DNA from: Platycnemis pennipes
Lineage: Eukaryota > Arthropoda > Insecta > Odonata > Platycnemididae
NCBI GenBank assembly: GCA_933228895.1
Contig: OW121855.1
Span: forward strand, 70,270,698 to 70,334,697
Length of the DNA: 64,000 nt
Reading direction: 5' to 3'
Below are positions 36,840-47,860 of this stretch, piece by piece (positions within the stretch are counted from its first letter, which is position 1; every line of letters starts with the position of its first letter). The notes beneath the pieces are model-generated. The model did not search any database and was not told the DNA's origin. It saw only the letters and a list, made by a program, of their open reading frames with translations. A program made the translations under genes and the position numbers.

Positions 36840-37085
36840 GAAAGTTTGAAGGAAACCCGGTGTGTACTTTAGCCTTCTCTAAATGAATGGTTCCAAAGGG
36901 TTAGTGCAAGTTTGGTGATCTTCGCCCCCTGCCACACACCCTCGCTATACCTCGTAGGATATTATGTAGATGTAGCACTCAACGAGACACTGGTATAGGA
37001 ATGAATGATCTCTGCCACTCCCGGGACTGAAACCGGGCTCTCTGGATAGGAGGCAAGTATCTCACCACCACACCAACCCGAACCC
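36840..37085 (-). mobile_element. tRNA-derived SINE split by a LINE end
   Basis: GAAGGAAACCCGGTGTGTAC at the left and ACTGAAACCGGGCTCTCTGG with CACCACACCAACCCGAACCC at the right belong to one SINE. 36903-36975 between them is LINE. Confidence 0.7.
36903..36975 (+). mobile_element. LINE 3' hairpin end inserted in a SINE
   Basis: TTGGTGATCTTCGCCCCC, TGCCACACACCCTCG and GGATATTATGTAGATGTAGC match the last 70 bp of the CR1-like family. SINE sequence lies on both sides (36840-36902 and 36976-37085). Confidence 0.65.
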
Positions 37086-37300
37086 AAAGGTAAGTTTTTA
37101 AATCTATGATGCCATGAATTTAATGATAATAATAGGTTATGTATATATTGCATCTCTGGATGAACCTTTAATTATAAACGCAAAAGTATAATTGTTTTTG
37201 AAAGCTCCTTTCATGTTTAGAACGTAACCAGAAATATTTTTATATGATAAATAGCAGATATTTAGATATATACAAGAGATATTTTTAAATGGTAAAATCG

Positions 37301-37853
37301 GTAGTGTATTATCTAACAACATATTGTTTAGTTGTAGCATATTTTAAGAAAACTCGTCAGCCTTATTTAGTCAACCCATACCACACACACTTTTGGTGCC
37401 GTGCAGGGTAATATGGAAGTAATCAAATCTCAGAACGGTTAGAGATGTTTCTGTCCGATTATTGTCTCCGCTTGATTACTGTGTGAAAAGCAACTGAAGT
37501 TCAATGAAGTGTCCGTTAGATGTGACGCTGAACAATGTGCCTCATGGCACGTTTTGCTATAGGCTCATGACACGTGAAATAGGTAGTGTAGTACAAAACA
37601 ACATATTGTGAAATCGTAGCATGTTTTTTTGAATATTCGTCTGCCTTGTTCAGTCAACTCAAACCACCCACACTTTTGGTCTTGTGCCGGGTAAAATATA
37701 GTAGTAATCTAATCCCAGACAGGTTAGAGATGTTTCTGTCGGATTACTGTCTCTACTTGATTACTGTGTGAAAAGGAAGTTAAGTTCAATGCAGTGTCCG
37801 TTAGATGGGACGCTGAACGATGTGCCTCATGACACGTTTTGCTACAGGGAATT
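37301..37853. repeat. 282-bp direct tandem duplication
   Basis: GTAGTGTATTATCTAACAAC at 37301 recurs as GTAGTGTAGTACAAAACAAC at 37583. Further pairs such as GTTAGAGATGTTTCTGTC, TTGATTACTGTGTGAAAAG and GTGTCCGTTAGATG follow. Each unit includes a degenerate LINE 3' hairpin (CCACACACACTTTTGGTG ... GCAGGG). Confidence 0.82.
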
Positions 37854-37869
37854 ATACAGATGCAAATAT

Positions 37870-37998
37870 AGACGTTGAGTGCTGGATGGAGAAAAGTTGA
37901 AGCTGAGCACTCCGTCCATCGGATGAGAATAAATCGTGCACCCTTTTGGTGCCTTTCGCGGACGCCGGGTTTTCTCCTTCCTACTCTTTGCTCTCCAA
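37870..37998 (+). mobile_element. tRNA-derived SINE 3' part
   Basis: GAGCACTCCGTCCATCGGATG, GGTGCCTTTCGCGGACGCC and GGGTTTTCTCC; the tRNA head is absent. Confidence 0.68.
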
Positions 37999-38185
37999 AA
38001 CAAGCCTCCCTGTCTCTATCTCCCTCTGCCTCATTGATTCATTGGTACAAATGACCTTAGATGTCGATCGCCTGTATTAAGGACGACAAAAAAAAGAAAA
38101 AAATTAGCATTTAAATAACGGTGCAACATGTTTTGGAGAGTAATTATGATTATCCTTTGTTCCCTAATAACGGTTAAACCATTCC

Positions 38186-38615
38186 CAGTGGCGTAGCCAG
38201 GTATTTCGTTAGGGGGGGGGGGGTCCAAAACCAGGGAGGTCCGTGGGAAAATTTTTGAAAAACAGGGTACTAATTGTAAGTAGAGGGTTTTTAACTAATT
38301 TTAAAACTTTTCATAATCGAAAAAACTTCATTTTTCAATGTGGCTGGAGTGCGAACTAGGCAGTAGACAGTCCACAGTCGAAACTCGGCCAGCTATACAA
38401 ACACCGCAATTACACTACCCGAACGGCCGAGCCCTAACGTATCGTTCGATAATTTATTATTTAAACAAAAGGACAAACCTTTTTTAACAACGGTATGATA
38501 ATTTATTATTTGTAGACTTTCCCCTGCTCCATGCTTAATTAATTTTTTTATATGTTTATATGTCTTAATATTTCGGGGGGGGTCCGGACCCCCCCCCCCC
38601 CCTCGCTCGCCGCTG
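38186..38615. mobile_element. hAT-type MITE, 430 bp, perfect 8-bp target duplication
   Basis: The left end CAGTGGCGTAGCCAGG and the reversed right end CAGCGGCGAGCGAGG are hAT-like termini. The 8 bp ACCATTCC lies at 38178-38185 and again at 38616-38623, an exact target-site duplication of hAT length. Long G-runs sit just inside both ends. Confidence 0.85.
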
Positions 38616-39027
38616 ACCATTCCCCGATGTCACGCTTGGACCGAGTGATTCCTATGATAAGGTGCCCCGCTTGAATTTGACCAGAGGACTTCCATGGTCC
38701 CGAGGAATTAACGATTTAAACAATTTACCTGCTCTGGCCGCCTCCATCACATCTTTTTGGATTGGTCATCACTGTATTCAAACACGAAAGTCAATTCGAT
38801 AGACTGAGCAACTAATGAAGAACTTCTGAGTAAACTATGAGAAAAATAACTAATACCTAATAATAATAATGAAACGACCTCATATTCATTTATGAACTTA
38901 TCGAAATTATGGTGGTCTCATAAATCCGTATAAGACAAAAGAAGAATCGTGTAAGGGGATCTGGTATGAGATAGCGAATATGGAGTAGTATCTAAAAGAA
39001 AATAATTTTGTCAATACCCTTTATGTG

Positions 39028-39139
39028 CTATGCACGCTTATATGCGTAAGTATGATTTGGTGCCCCTAATGCTATGCACGCTTATATGCGTAGGTAACGG
39101 AGTTTCCTCGGAAATGCTACGCACGCTTGTAGTCGTAGA
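39028..39139. repeat. three tandem copies of a GCTATGCACGCTTATATGCGTA motif
   Basis: Copies at about 39028, 39071 and 39117 (the last diverged to GCTACGCACGCTTGTAGTCG), spaced 43-46 bp. Each motif is near-palindromic (TACGCA...TGCGTA). Confidence 0.7.
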
Positions 39140-39689
39140 GACGTATGGTCACCACGTGGCCTTTCCTATGCCCCTAAGGACATGAAGACGGCCGGGGATT
39201 TCGAGACCCAGCTTAGCGCGAGCCTTTTTCTGCCGATCAGATCGACCCTTTCCTTCTCCTCTCCACGCGGTCAACTATTGCTATTTGCAGTGTTTTTTCT
39301 AAAAAAAATATTTGTTGTCTACCTTAGAAATCTAAAGTTAGAAATGAAACCTTCTTTTTTGCTTATCACAAGGAAATTTCAAACGAAATTCTAACGTTAA
39401 TATCAACGGAGTTATAGAATGTCAATCGACAAAGGCATTAACGTACGCATTTGGAAAAACTTGTGGTTCAACATATAGAAGTATACTAAATCCGTCACTA
39501 TGTACGTTAGAACTTCGTTTAAAATTTATACACGCTCAGTTAATTGATGGAACTATTGAGGGGAGAGCTCCATGAAACCAGTCTTAAAATTGGTGTCCGC
39601 TGATAGAGAGTGCCTTTTAACTAAATTAGTGCTATTTTTTCCAGGATTCTGTGCGATTTGAAGGGCATTTTTATAACATGCCAGTAAAG

Positions 39690-39955
39690 TATGGGACACG
39701 ATGGGATTTTTGTTGGTGTTGAGGCTACTAGATTGCTCTAGACTACTCTAGAGGATACTAGATTAGCATTTAATGGGTCCGGATTCGAATCCCATCAGAT
39801 ACCTTTTTTTATTGATAATCTGTTATCTAATTGAGTCGCGTGTGGAAAGCACTTCAAATTCAGTACCCCGTTCTTTGGATGGGGCCACATAAACCGTGAA
39901 CATCCTGGCACCTTACTATATGATTTAGCTAATATCGACGCCGATTTTCACTCCA
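39690..39955 (+). mobile_element. tRNA-derived SINE, diverged
   Basis: Box B GGATTCGAATCCC at about 39780, then GAAAGCACTTCAAATTCAG, GATGGGGCCACATAAACCG and CGACGCCGATTTTCACTCC. Confidence 0.65.
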
Positions 39956-39994
39956 TTGTTCATTCTTCCCAAAAAAATCTGCCTTTCCCTAAAC

Positions 39995-42328
39995 CAGTGG
40001 CGAAGCTGAAGGGTAATCTGGGAGCCTGAGAATACCCAAAATGATTACAGTAAAACATATACTATTTTTTCAGCTCTGTCATGCATTTTCTGATGCCGAG
40101 AAAGCATAGGAAAAATAAATATAGCCTATATTTCTGCACATTGTGTTGCGTTGAAGTGGTTTGGATGTTTTGGAGGCTTGGGAGTCTGGCTGCTGGTAGA
40201 CTCCAAATGGCCGGATGGCGCATGCGCATACGCTTATTCGCCGCCGGACGCTTGAACCTGAAACTGCGCATTTCTTGCGCGCTGAGAGCCTAGACTCTCG
40301 CCCTAGTTCCTGCGCCCTTCCGAGTCTCAACGAATGATCAAGAGATGGCGAGACGGAGGGAAATTAAGAGAGACTGATTCTGTATGAAACAGTTTCGCTG
40401 CATGTGAATTTTTTCTTCGTTTAGTGGTTGGAAAATAACAAGTCAACCTACAACTAAAGGACTGAACAACAACAACCAGGATGGACTAGACACGTTTCAC
40501 TAATTCAGAAGGCTGGCTTTTGAAATAATTGACACCTTCGTTGTCCACATGGAATCTCATTTTGAAGACTTCTATAACTTATATTATGCAGAATTACTAG
40601 ATGAAGATCCTGCATAATATACACCAATTCCCTCGCCGAAATTGAGTAGCCTAATAAAATGCACTCATTATTTAACAGTAAACAGCTAAAAAATGAACTC
40701 ATTAATGTCTATTCCAACGAGAGTAAACACTTTCCGGCACATTTGTTACTTAAATATTTTTTGGACAATGGCCTGGATAAAGTAGGTATATCAAGAAACT
40801 GTGGGAATCACAAGACTGATTCAGACATTTCCTGTATCGACTGTATTGTCCGAAAGAAGTATGAGTACGTTGAAGACAGGACACATTTTTAAGAAACTCC
40901 ATGACGGACTCCAGTCTACGCAATTTAAGGTGGCTCCACCGAATTATGAAGTAGATGTCATTTTTGTGAAAATGTCAGAATACATCATTTTTTGCCCCTT
41001 CTATCGCTTGGCAAAAAAATAATTTGGCCTTACCATAATATATTTGATGAAAAAAGACACTGAAAATCAGATATTTTATACGTGGCTATACGGCAGAGCA
41101 TGGCTCTTTCAGTAATATTTGCAGATTAATAATGTAAGGAGAAATGTCGTTTTGACGAAAAACTAATATAAGATGCGTGATTTTACGTAGAATTTAGCAT
41201 TGTAAAAAAGTGCTCGCCTTACCACACTTGTTTAATTGATATTAATAAATGTTTGCTCGAAAAAAAGCAGAAAAGCCTTAGTTACGTGAAAGTGGCGCTA
41301 CAGTATGTTGTTATCATTGCCAACGATACTTGTGACGGAACGTGCTTACAAGCTTATTTACCGTCTTAATTACGGAATATACCTTACCAAGATCCTTCTT
41401 ATATTTTTTACGTGATTTAAATATTTGATTGGTTATTGATATGGTGTAATTAATATCAATGCTTCCAAATGGTAGCAGCGTCATTGTTGCCAAACAATTT
41501 TCAAAAATACGAATATTAATAAAATTCAAAACAAAGAGTTGTATTTGCAAGGGAGTAGTTTAAAACTAAGTAAGAAAATATTTAACCTATTTTAGAATAC
41601 GTATTAGCGGAATTGAGCATGTATCCTCACTTTGTAAATTAAACGTGGCAACAACACGTCAGTCATGTTCCGAAGTCAAAATGAGTTAAAAGAGATTGTA
41701 AGAAATAGAATGTAACTACAACGCGCTATAAAATAGCATACTCATACAATTATTGTGTATGCGTTATCACCCTGCAGATGATTTTCCATATGGGTGTTTT
41801 TCTGGATCGGTATTTATTCATTAAATAACATAGCTCTTTTACGGGATATTGAATCGCGGAGTCACGGTGGAACCTCCTTAAGCACCCTGGCGGTTGAAAA
41901 GGCTTTACTGAGCAACCACTCAAGCGACGAAAGTTTCAAGGAACGCGTCATCGACACCTTTGCCCAAAGGAGAACCCGCCGACTCCATATGATCAACGGA
42001 AAACATTAAGGCAAATTACTTAGCCCCTCAAGTGCTGATCACTGTGCATGGTTGGGTGCTGGAAAAATTATTTCAAATTAACAGTGGGGCGAGAGGTAAA
42101 GAAGTGAACAAGCATCTAAGGTTCTCTTCGTATGCAATGCATGTTTAAAAAAAAACTAGATTTTAAAAACCCACCGGAACAGAGGGTTATGACCCAGTTA
42201 AATAGCCCGGTACACAACGTGTTAAGTCGCCTGATTTTTGTCAACTGGAATATTTGAGTCTCTGAAGCAGCAAATTAAGGGGCCGATGAGCTAGAACACC
42301 CAGTTCGAATACCTTAGCTTCGCCACTG
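39995..42328 (+). mobile_element. hAT DNA transposon remnant (about 2.3 kb) with TIRs
   Basis: The left end CAGTGGCGAAGCTGAAGG pairs with the reversed right end CAGTGGCGAAGCTAAGG. Inside, on the plus strand, 40801-40920 reads RLIQTFPVSTVLSERSMSTL, matching the hAT C-terminal dimerisation block (L.IPVS.A.SERSFS.L). The preceding segment is in another frame (LLKYFLDNGLDK), so the transposase is broken. The flanks CCCTAAAC and GTCTTAAT are only a weak 8-bp match. Confidence 0.62.
40560..41022 (+). pseudogene. hAT transposase C-terminal remnant
   Basis: The SERSMSTLKTGHIFKKLHDG stretch is the recognisable part. A frameshift separates it from the upstream helical segment, and stops occur near 40618. 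The catalytic DDE regions are not visible. It lies inside the TIR pair at 39995-42328. Confidence 0.6.
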
Positions 42329-44170
42329 GTCTTAATGTATGTCCACCGGAGACTTGAGTCCAAAGATTCTATGCTTGAGTCTTCGGGAGTAAATTCGGGA
42401 GGCGGTTGGAACGCTCCACCGGCTGTCTCCGATACTACTGCAGAAGACGGAAACGACGGAAAGCTTCATCTCTGCTAAAGCGGGAACTTCGAATGACTTT
42501 TCGGAGGAATCCGTTTTAATTGTCCTCTAATCAGATTTCAATTTAAAGTCAAGTTTCCTCGAATATCGTATTTTAGTTCATGGAAATCGATATAATATTT
42601 ATATGCCTGTCTGAATATTTTCCATGTTCTTTCGCTCAACCCATTATTAGTAAAACGTCCGATCAGCTTGTTCGATTTCCGACCCATCCTGTAGGTTGAA
42701 AGTCGCATTATAAACGGAAAAAGCCGATCGTGAAATAAAAATTTTGCCAAACAGAAGCAAAATGATTGCGCATCTAGAGATAACATTAGGAGAGACGTGT
42801 TTCGAATATATTAATAATTAAATTATCGGGCGGAATAATTAAAAAATTTTCCATCATATTACATTCCAGCTAGCCCATGGTAAGTCATTTCTATCAGTTG
42901 AAAGGAGATAATAGGTAAGCGGCTTACAATATAAGTGGCATACATATTACTTACGTTAAATTTACTGTGGAGAAGTACAGGACAAAAGTGGTACTTTTTC
43001 AATACAGCAATGAATGTAAACACGGCATCATGGCTCATGGAAAAGTAATTTTTCACTTGCACCGTCTTCTTGGAGCCAAAATTATAATATTACGGTAAGT
43101 CTCATTAGTTTCTCTAATAATGAATTTGTTGAGTTAAGTACGCAAATATCGAAACAATTTTAACACACTGCTTCGCAATGTATGTACTTCAAGCATGTCG
43201 GGAAAAATTGTACTGTGATGTATTGTAATTACTTGCAGTTAGTTGCCTTAATTCTAAGAAGAGTGCATATATTACGTTAATTTTATAATAGTGAGCATGT
43301 ATTAGCAGTTGCAAGTAGTACTCTCTTGGGTGCACTATAGTATTTGCTTGTATGTTAGTTTAATTACTGAATTAGCTGGTGCTACATTTTGCAGTGAGAA
43401 TAAATACAAAGGGAAGTGAGGGACACTAATGAAACTGAGGGACGAAGCTTCCGGAAAGATTTTCCTGGTGGGAGGAAATAATAACTGTCTTGAAATGCTA
43501 TTCTCTGACATCATACTGTGTAAGTAGGGATTGTGGCCATTGCAGTACAAAATATGGTTGGACTGAATCTCCGAGGGTTTTTTTCGATTTGAAATGAAAG
43601 GCTTTTGTAATTAGTAATTGGTAATTTGTTTTTAATAGTATGATCGTGTATTTTTCTATTCTTACAGCTGCCGGTAATCATTAACATTGGAGTTATGTTC
43701 AGAAGCCTTAATAAAAAATACACCATCAATGCCATGTCTAATTTGGGAGTATGAAGGCAATCAGTATTAACCCAGTGTTAGCTGAGTATGTGTATTATAT
43801 ATTTGCTATTTTTTTATCGCATTGTAAATTGCAAATAAAATAAATGTTGTTTACATTAAAGGTGCTATGTTCATTTCGCTGTCAGTAGCACTAGTAATGA
43901 TAATGATCGCCGAAAGATGCCACTACTTTCCGCCTGTAGGTCTGAGTTCGAAGATCCGCCACACGCGGTGCTCATGTGGGTAAGGAGCTTACCTATTATT
44001 GGGGATGTTTGACCTATTCCTTACCTATTTATGACCCATGTCTTACGTAAGGTAGGTACTTACCTTACGGCAAGCTTCATACCGGTGATTTCTATAAGTT
44101 TTACATAAGTAGAAGGTACGCCACATACTCTGTACAATATATAGGGAATATATATAGTACAATATATACG
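42329..44170. other. no gene found
   Basis: AT-rich, no motif recognised on either strand. Confidence 0.5.
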
Positions 44171-44222
44171 TTATAGGGAACATTTTTTGTACAGTAAATT
44201 GTACAAAAAATGTTCCCTATAA
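44171..44222. repeat. 22-bp perfect hairpin, 8-nt loop
   Basis: TTATAGGGAACATTTTTTGT-AC pairs with GTACAAAAAATGTTCCCTATAA. Partial copies of TATAGGGAA lie just upstream (44140-44160), suggesting the core of a small foldback element. Confidence 0.8.
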
Positions 44223-44759
44223 TGAGGCCTTAAGGATTACAGCGAAATGAGAATAACATTTGAATACCACCCAGACGCAAGACAACGCTTATGATAAATA
44301 TGTCAGCAACATTTTTGCATATATATGTCTGAGATTTACTGAAAACGTATAAAATATTTCTTTGCATATTGTGTTATAATTAGATTGTTATTAGCGTGGC
44401 TATTTGTTGCTTTTTCAGCCGTGCGACTTGCAGCAACAAATACCTGCTGGTCCGCTACCCATACAATATAATTTGATATAGAAAAGGTTGATTACATTAT
44501 ACGTTCTTAAAGACCATGTGTTAATACATGTGGATATCCAAGGATTAAACCGCAATTAAGAACCAAGAAAAATGCTTGAGAAAAACATCTTATGTACAGT
44601 GTTGTAATTTGCAATAGATCAGTGATGGGTTTTTGATGAATAAATTTTTAAAGATGGCATAATTGCTGAACACAAAAATTTTGTGGGAGAAGAAGGACAT
44701 TGTCACAAGATTCAACTGCGTGAGCAAAATAAGCCAGATAATTCAAAGGCCCAAAGATA

Positions 44760-45575
44760 GGATCACACAAAATCTCCACGAAGGTGTGCAGGAAGATCGT
44801 AGCAGGAAATGAGGAAGACCTACAGAATTCACTGAACATAATTGAAAAAGTGTTCCAGGAATAAAACTTGAAAGTCAATAAAAAGAAAACCAAGATACTT
44901 GTGTGCGGAAGAGAGAAAACAGTGGCCGATGTCCACCTCAAAGGAGAAAGATTGGAGCAAGTGGAATAATTCACCTACCTCAGGAGCACTAACCCCTGGG
45001 ATGGAAGAAGCATAACAGACATCAAGCATTGAATAGCCCAAGCTAAGACTGCATTCATGGCCAAAAGGCCACTACTCTGCTCGAAGAGCATAAGACTGGA
45101 GACAAGGAAACAGTATATGAAAACATTCGTGTGGGCAGTGGCATTCTATGGATTAGAAGCATGGACCATTAGAAAAACTGACCAGAAAAGAATATAAGCC
45201 TTCAAGACCTGGTGCTGGAGAAGGATGTTGAAGATCAAATGGACAGGTCTTGATGGTGGACAGATAGGGTGAGAAACGAGGAGGCACACAGAAGAATTGG
45301 AGAAGAAAGAGCACTGTGGAGCACCATACACCAAAGAAGAACATGGTGGATTGGCCATTCCATGAGACACAACAGTTACATGGGAAGCATAATGGAGGGA
45401 AAAATTGAAGGGAAAGTCCCCTGAGGAAGACCAAGAGACAAGTACTGAGGGCAAGTCAAGAAGGATACAGGGAAGAAGAACCATAGGGAAATGAAGGAAC
45501 TGGCACGGGACAGGGAGAAATGGAGGGCTGCATTATACCAATCCTAGGATTGTAATACTATGTATGTATGTATGC
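44760..45575 (+). pseudogene. diverged RTE-like LINE 3' fragment
   Basis: The plus strand reads VNKKKTKILVCGREKTVADV, YLRSTNPWDGRSITDI, FYGLEAWTIRKTDQ and FKTWCWRRMLKIKW, with many stops. It ends CCAATCCTAGGATTG followed by (TATG)n. It is a different subfamily from the 32-kb copies. The long minus-strand frames here are shadows. Confidence 0.75.
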
Positions 45576-45934
45576 ATGCACTTCATTTGTTACTTCATAT
45601 TTTCCCATTCATGTGTTCCATAGACCCCATCACAACTTAAGGTTTTCATCTACTAATTCCAGGCATACCCTCTTTGATCCGGATAAGTTCTATTCCTCTT
45701 ACATGCCCTCCTTTCTGCTCTAATAGAATTAATCCTATCAAATTTCACACCGTTAATCAAAATCTGTTGGTTTCAGCTTCAGGCAAATTATGTGAGGAAA
45801 ATATGCCATTCCTGACTACTGCAAAACCACAAATTAATTTCATTAGATTTTCCCTATATATTTCAGGATTTCCCACTCATATTTACACATATGCCTTACG
45901 GTACTTGAATTAGGTGTTTTTAATTACCATGTTA

Positions 45935-45940
45935 TTTATT
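45935..45940 (-). terminator. AATAAA polyadenylation signal for the BEN-like gene
   Basis: AATAAA on the minus strand, 108 nt past the stop codon of the terminal exon, in an AT-rich stretch. Position and sequence fit a 3' end. Confidence 0.45.
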
Positions 45941-46047
45941 TCACAAAAATCTTCAGATAAATCATCAGAGAAATTTCAACTTTGATGACATATCAATCAA
46001 TTTTCATGTTGATTGTTAGAAATTTACCTTTGATGCTTCTCTTGACT

Positions 46048-46236
46048 TCATCTTCTGGCCTTTCTTGAAGGAGCATTTTTATCTTTTAAATTGTGTGCAG
46101 CTTTTCCTATGTAACAGTAAAACTTGAGTTGCTCTCCAAATACTGTTAGACACAGGTTGCCAGCCAACAATGTGTCCTTTCCACTGCTCAGTGCAGCTTC
46201 ATAGACATCAAATTTGATCCACTTCCCTAAAAATAT
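46048..46236 (-). CDS. terminal exon of the BEN-like gene
   Basis: The acceptor TTCAATACAG precedes ATATTTTTAGGG, phase 0, and the stop TGA is at 46050-46048. It carries the BEN-like core described for the whole gene. Confidence 0.58.
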   Translation of the reverse strand: MFLGKWIKFDVYEAALSSGKDTLLAGNLCLTVFGEQLKFYCYIGKAAHNLKDKNAPSRKARR

Positions 46237-47684
46237 CTGTATTGAAGATAGAATGAATACTATAGATCCATTATAGATTCTAGACACATCATGCAACAAT
46301 AATAACCAAGTATCAGTGGCTGTAGCATCTATGCTTCACTTCAGAGTATTTCAATAAAATTAAAGTTAAACAAAAATGCAAAACATATTCTCTTTGATTT
46401 ACAGAACAGAATACAGATACACATGGAAAAAAGATACATATTTTGCTTATGATATTAGTTTGTTTAAAACTGAGAACATATTTAGAATTCCAACATATCC
46501 TAGTCTAACCATTTATCTACAAGGCAACAGTTTCCTGTCACACATTACCTCATCCTTCTTCCTCGACAGGCTCACCAGCTCAGCAGCAATCCTTTCCACA
46601 TTATCATTTGTCGATAGGATTGCTGGCACAGCATCAATCCCTTCCTTATTGTCCCTCCTCAACAGGCTTGGCAGGTCACCGTCAATCATTCTCACTTTTT
46701 CTTCTATCATTTGAAGCACATCATTTTCTGTCACATTTTTATCATCTGAAAATTAATTACCCTTATATTAATGCCCAGCTGCAATTTATAATCGAAATTC
46801 AGATTTTTAAACTTCATGGTCACTCAATGACTGTGGTTTTATGGACATTTATGACCATAAAGCCTCTTCATGGTCTTATTAAAATTTGGCACACCTAGGA
46901 TGTGACTGCACTCTTCCGGCACATGTTCTATGCACTTTGTTGTCCTCAGCAATTCTGGAAAATCATAAACAGCAATGTAATAAGGATACAATGGCCAACC
47001 CTTAGTATATTTACATCATTAAGCATAATGTGATGAAGATAATCTGGCACATTACTTGGCTTGGATGACAGCAGAGAAGGAGTGAGCTGCAAGGACATGT
47101 TCGACAAACTAAGCTGCTCATTAATTTCTCTACGTAAGTGGTTCTCTTCTTTTAAAACAGAATTCTCAGTTTCATATTTTATTAGGCATTCTTTCATTCC
47201 ACGTATTTCCCTTTCCTCCATGTCACTCCATCTCTCTGATTCCCCATTACAGCAATTTCATGGTTTTGGTGCATTATCAACATTGCCCTCCATCACTCAC
47301 ACTCTCTTTGTTTCATTGGAACTTTGATGTCATTCAAATTCCTTCTCCGATTCTCATTTCCTTGAAAGTGATGGAGACTTCTCTCGTTTTCGTCTCTGAG
47401 AAGGGAAAGAAAATAATTAACGACATTTTCCATTACCAGCATTATTAACACAATAGCACAAGTCTAGGTCAACATACCTCTGTCCTATTGTCCTGACTTC
47501 TGGATTAGCAGCTGGGATGGGTGTCGCTCTTGAATGAAAGGGTTTTCGGTTTAGGAATGCCCTTATTCCTAATGCTTACGTCTTCCCCGTACTTCTTATC
47601 GTACTCGTCATAATTTGATCCAAGGTGCGGCAACTTGACTTTGTAGAAGTCACCTTCATTGGTTTCGCTCACCTCCTCTGACAT
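46048..47684 (-). CDS. small four-exon gene, coiled-coil protein with BEN-like C-terminal region (222 aa)
   Basis: Four minus-strand coding exons join in phase: 47684-47580 (35 codons), 47233-47056 (59 codons + 1), 46745-46549 (2 + 65 codons) and 46236-46048 (62 codons + stop). The N-terminus reads MSEEVSETNEGDFYKVKL. Exon 2 is a likely coiled coil (MKECLIKYETENSVLKEEN). Exon 3 is helical and charged. Exon 4 carries WIKFDVYEAALSSGKDT, LAGNLCLTVFG and IGKAAHNLKDK. This matches the pattern I know from insect BEN-domain proteins, in which a conserved Leu-Ala helix precedes a (V/I)(T/G)G-type loop. BEN proteins bind DNA or chromatin. The frame stops early for a full BEN fold. In another frame LLQERPEDEVKRSIK follows and ends at a good donor (GTAAAT), so a frameshift or truncation is likely. 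An ATG at 47705 in the same frame could also be the start. Confidence 0.6.
46549..46745 (-). CDS. exon 3 of the BEN-like gene
   Basis: The acceptor AATTTTCAG precedes ATGATAAA, and the donor GTAATG follows GAT-GAG. The two leading bases complete an asparagine codon from exon 2. It encodes ENDVLQMIEEKVRMIDGDL and a charged helix ending SLSRKKDE. Confidence 0.6.
47056..47233 (-). CDS. exon 2 of the BEN-like gene (coiled coil)
   Basis: The acceptor ...CAGAG precedes AGATGG and the donor is GTAATG. It enters in phase 0 and leaves in phase 1. The heptad-like segment EREIRGMKECLIKYETENS suggests a coiled coil, followed by a Ser/Leu-rich linker. Confidence 0.58.
47580..47684 (-). CDS. coding exon 1 of the BEN-like gene
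   Basis: The ATG at 47684 is followed by 35 codons rich in acidic and aromatic residues (YDEYDKKYGED), then the donor GTAAGC, phase 0. The frame stays open beyond the donor to a TAA at 47507-47505, so an unspliced form would end there. Confidence 0.58.
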
Positions 47685-47745
47685 TTCACCATAAATCCTA
47701 CACATCACTAAATACTCTTTTGGTTTTCTCAAAATTCACCATATT

Positions 47746-47860
47746 CAGTGACATAGGCATATCTAGAAACATGTGAGTGGGGGGTCAACACCCCATGGAA
47801 TACCCCCCATGTAAATGGGGGGTCCAGGAATTTGGAAAAATGTACATCTTAAAATGAAGT
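47746..47860. mobile_element. hAT-MITE-like left end
   Basis: CAGTGACATAGGCATATCTAG followed by G-runs (GTGGGGGGTC, GGGGGGTCC) resembles the 48975 and 38186 left ends. No matching right end was found, so the end coordinate is arbitrary. It lies just upstream of the BEN-like gene's first exon. Confidence 0.4.

Noticed and set aside
44648..45484. Minus-strand frames up to 112 codons
   Set aside because: Antisense shadows of the decayed plus-strand RTE fragment.
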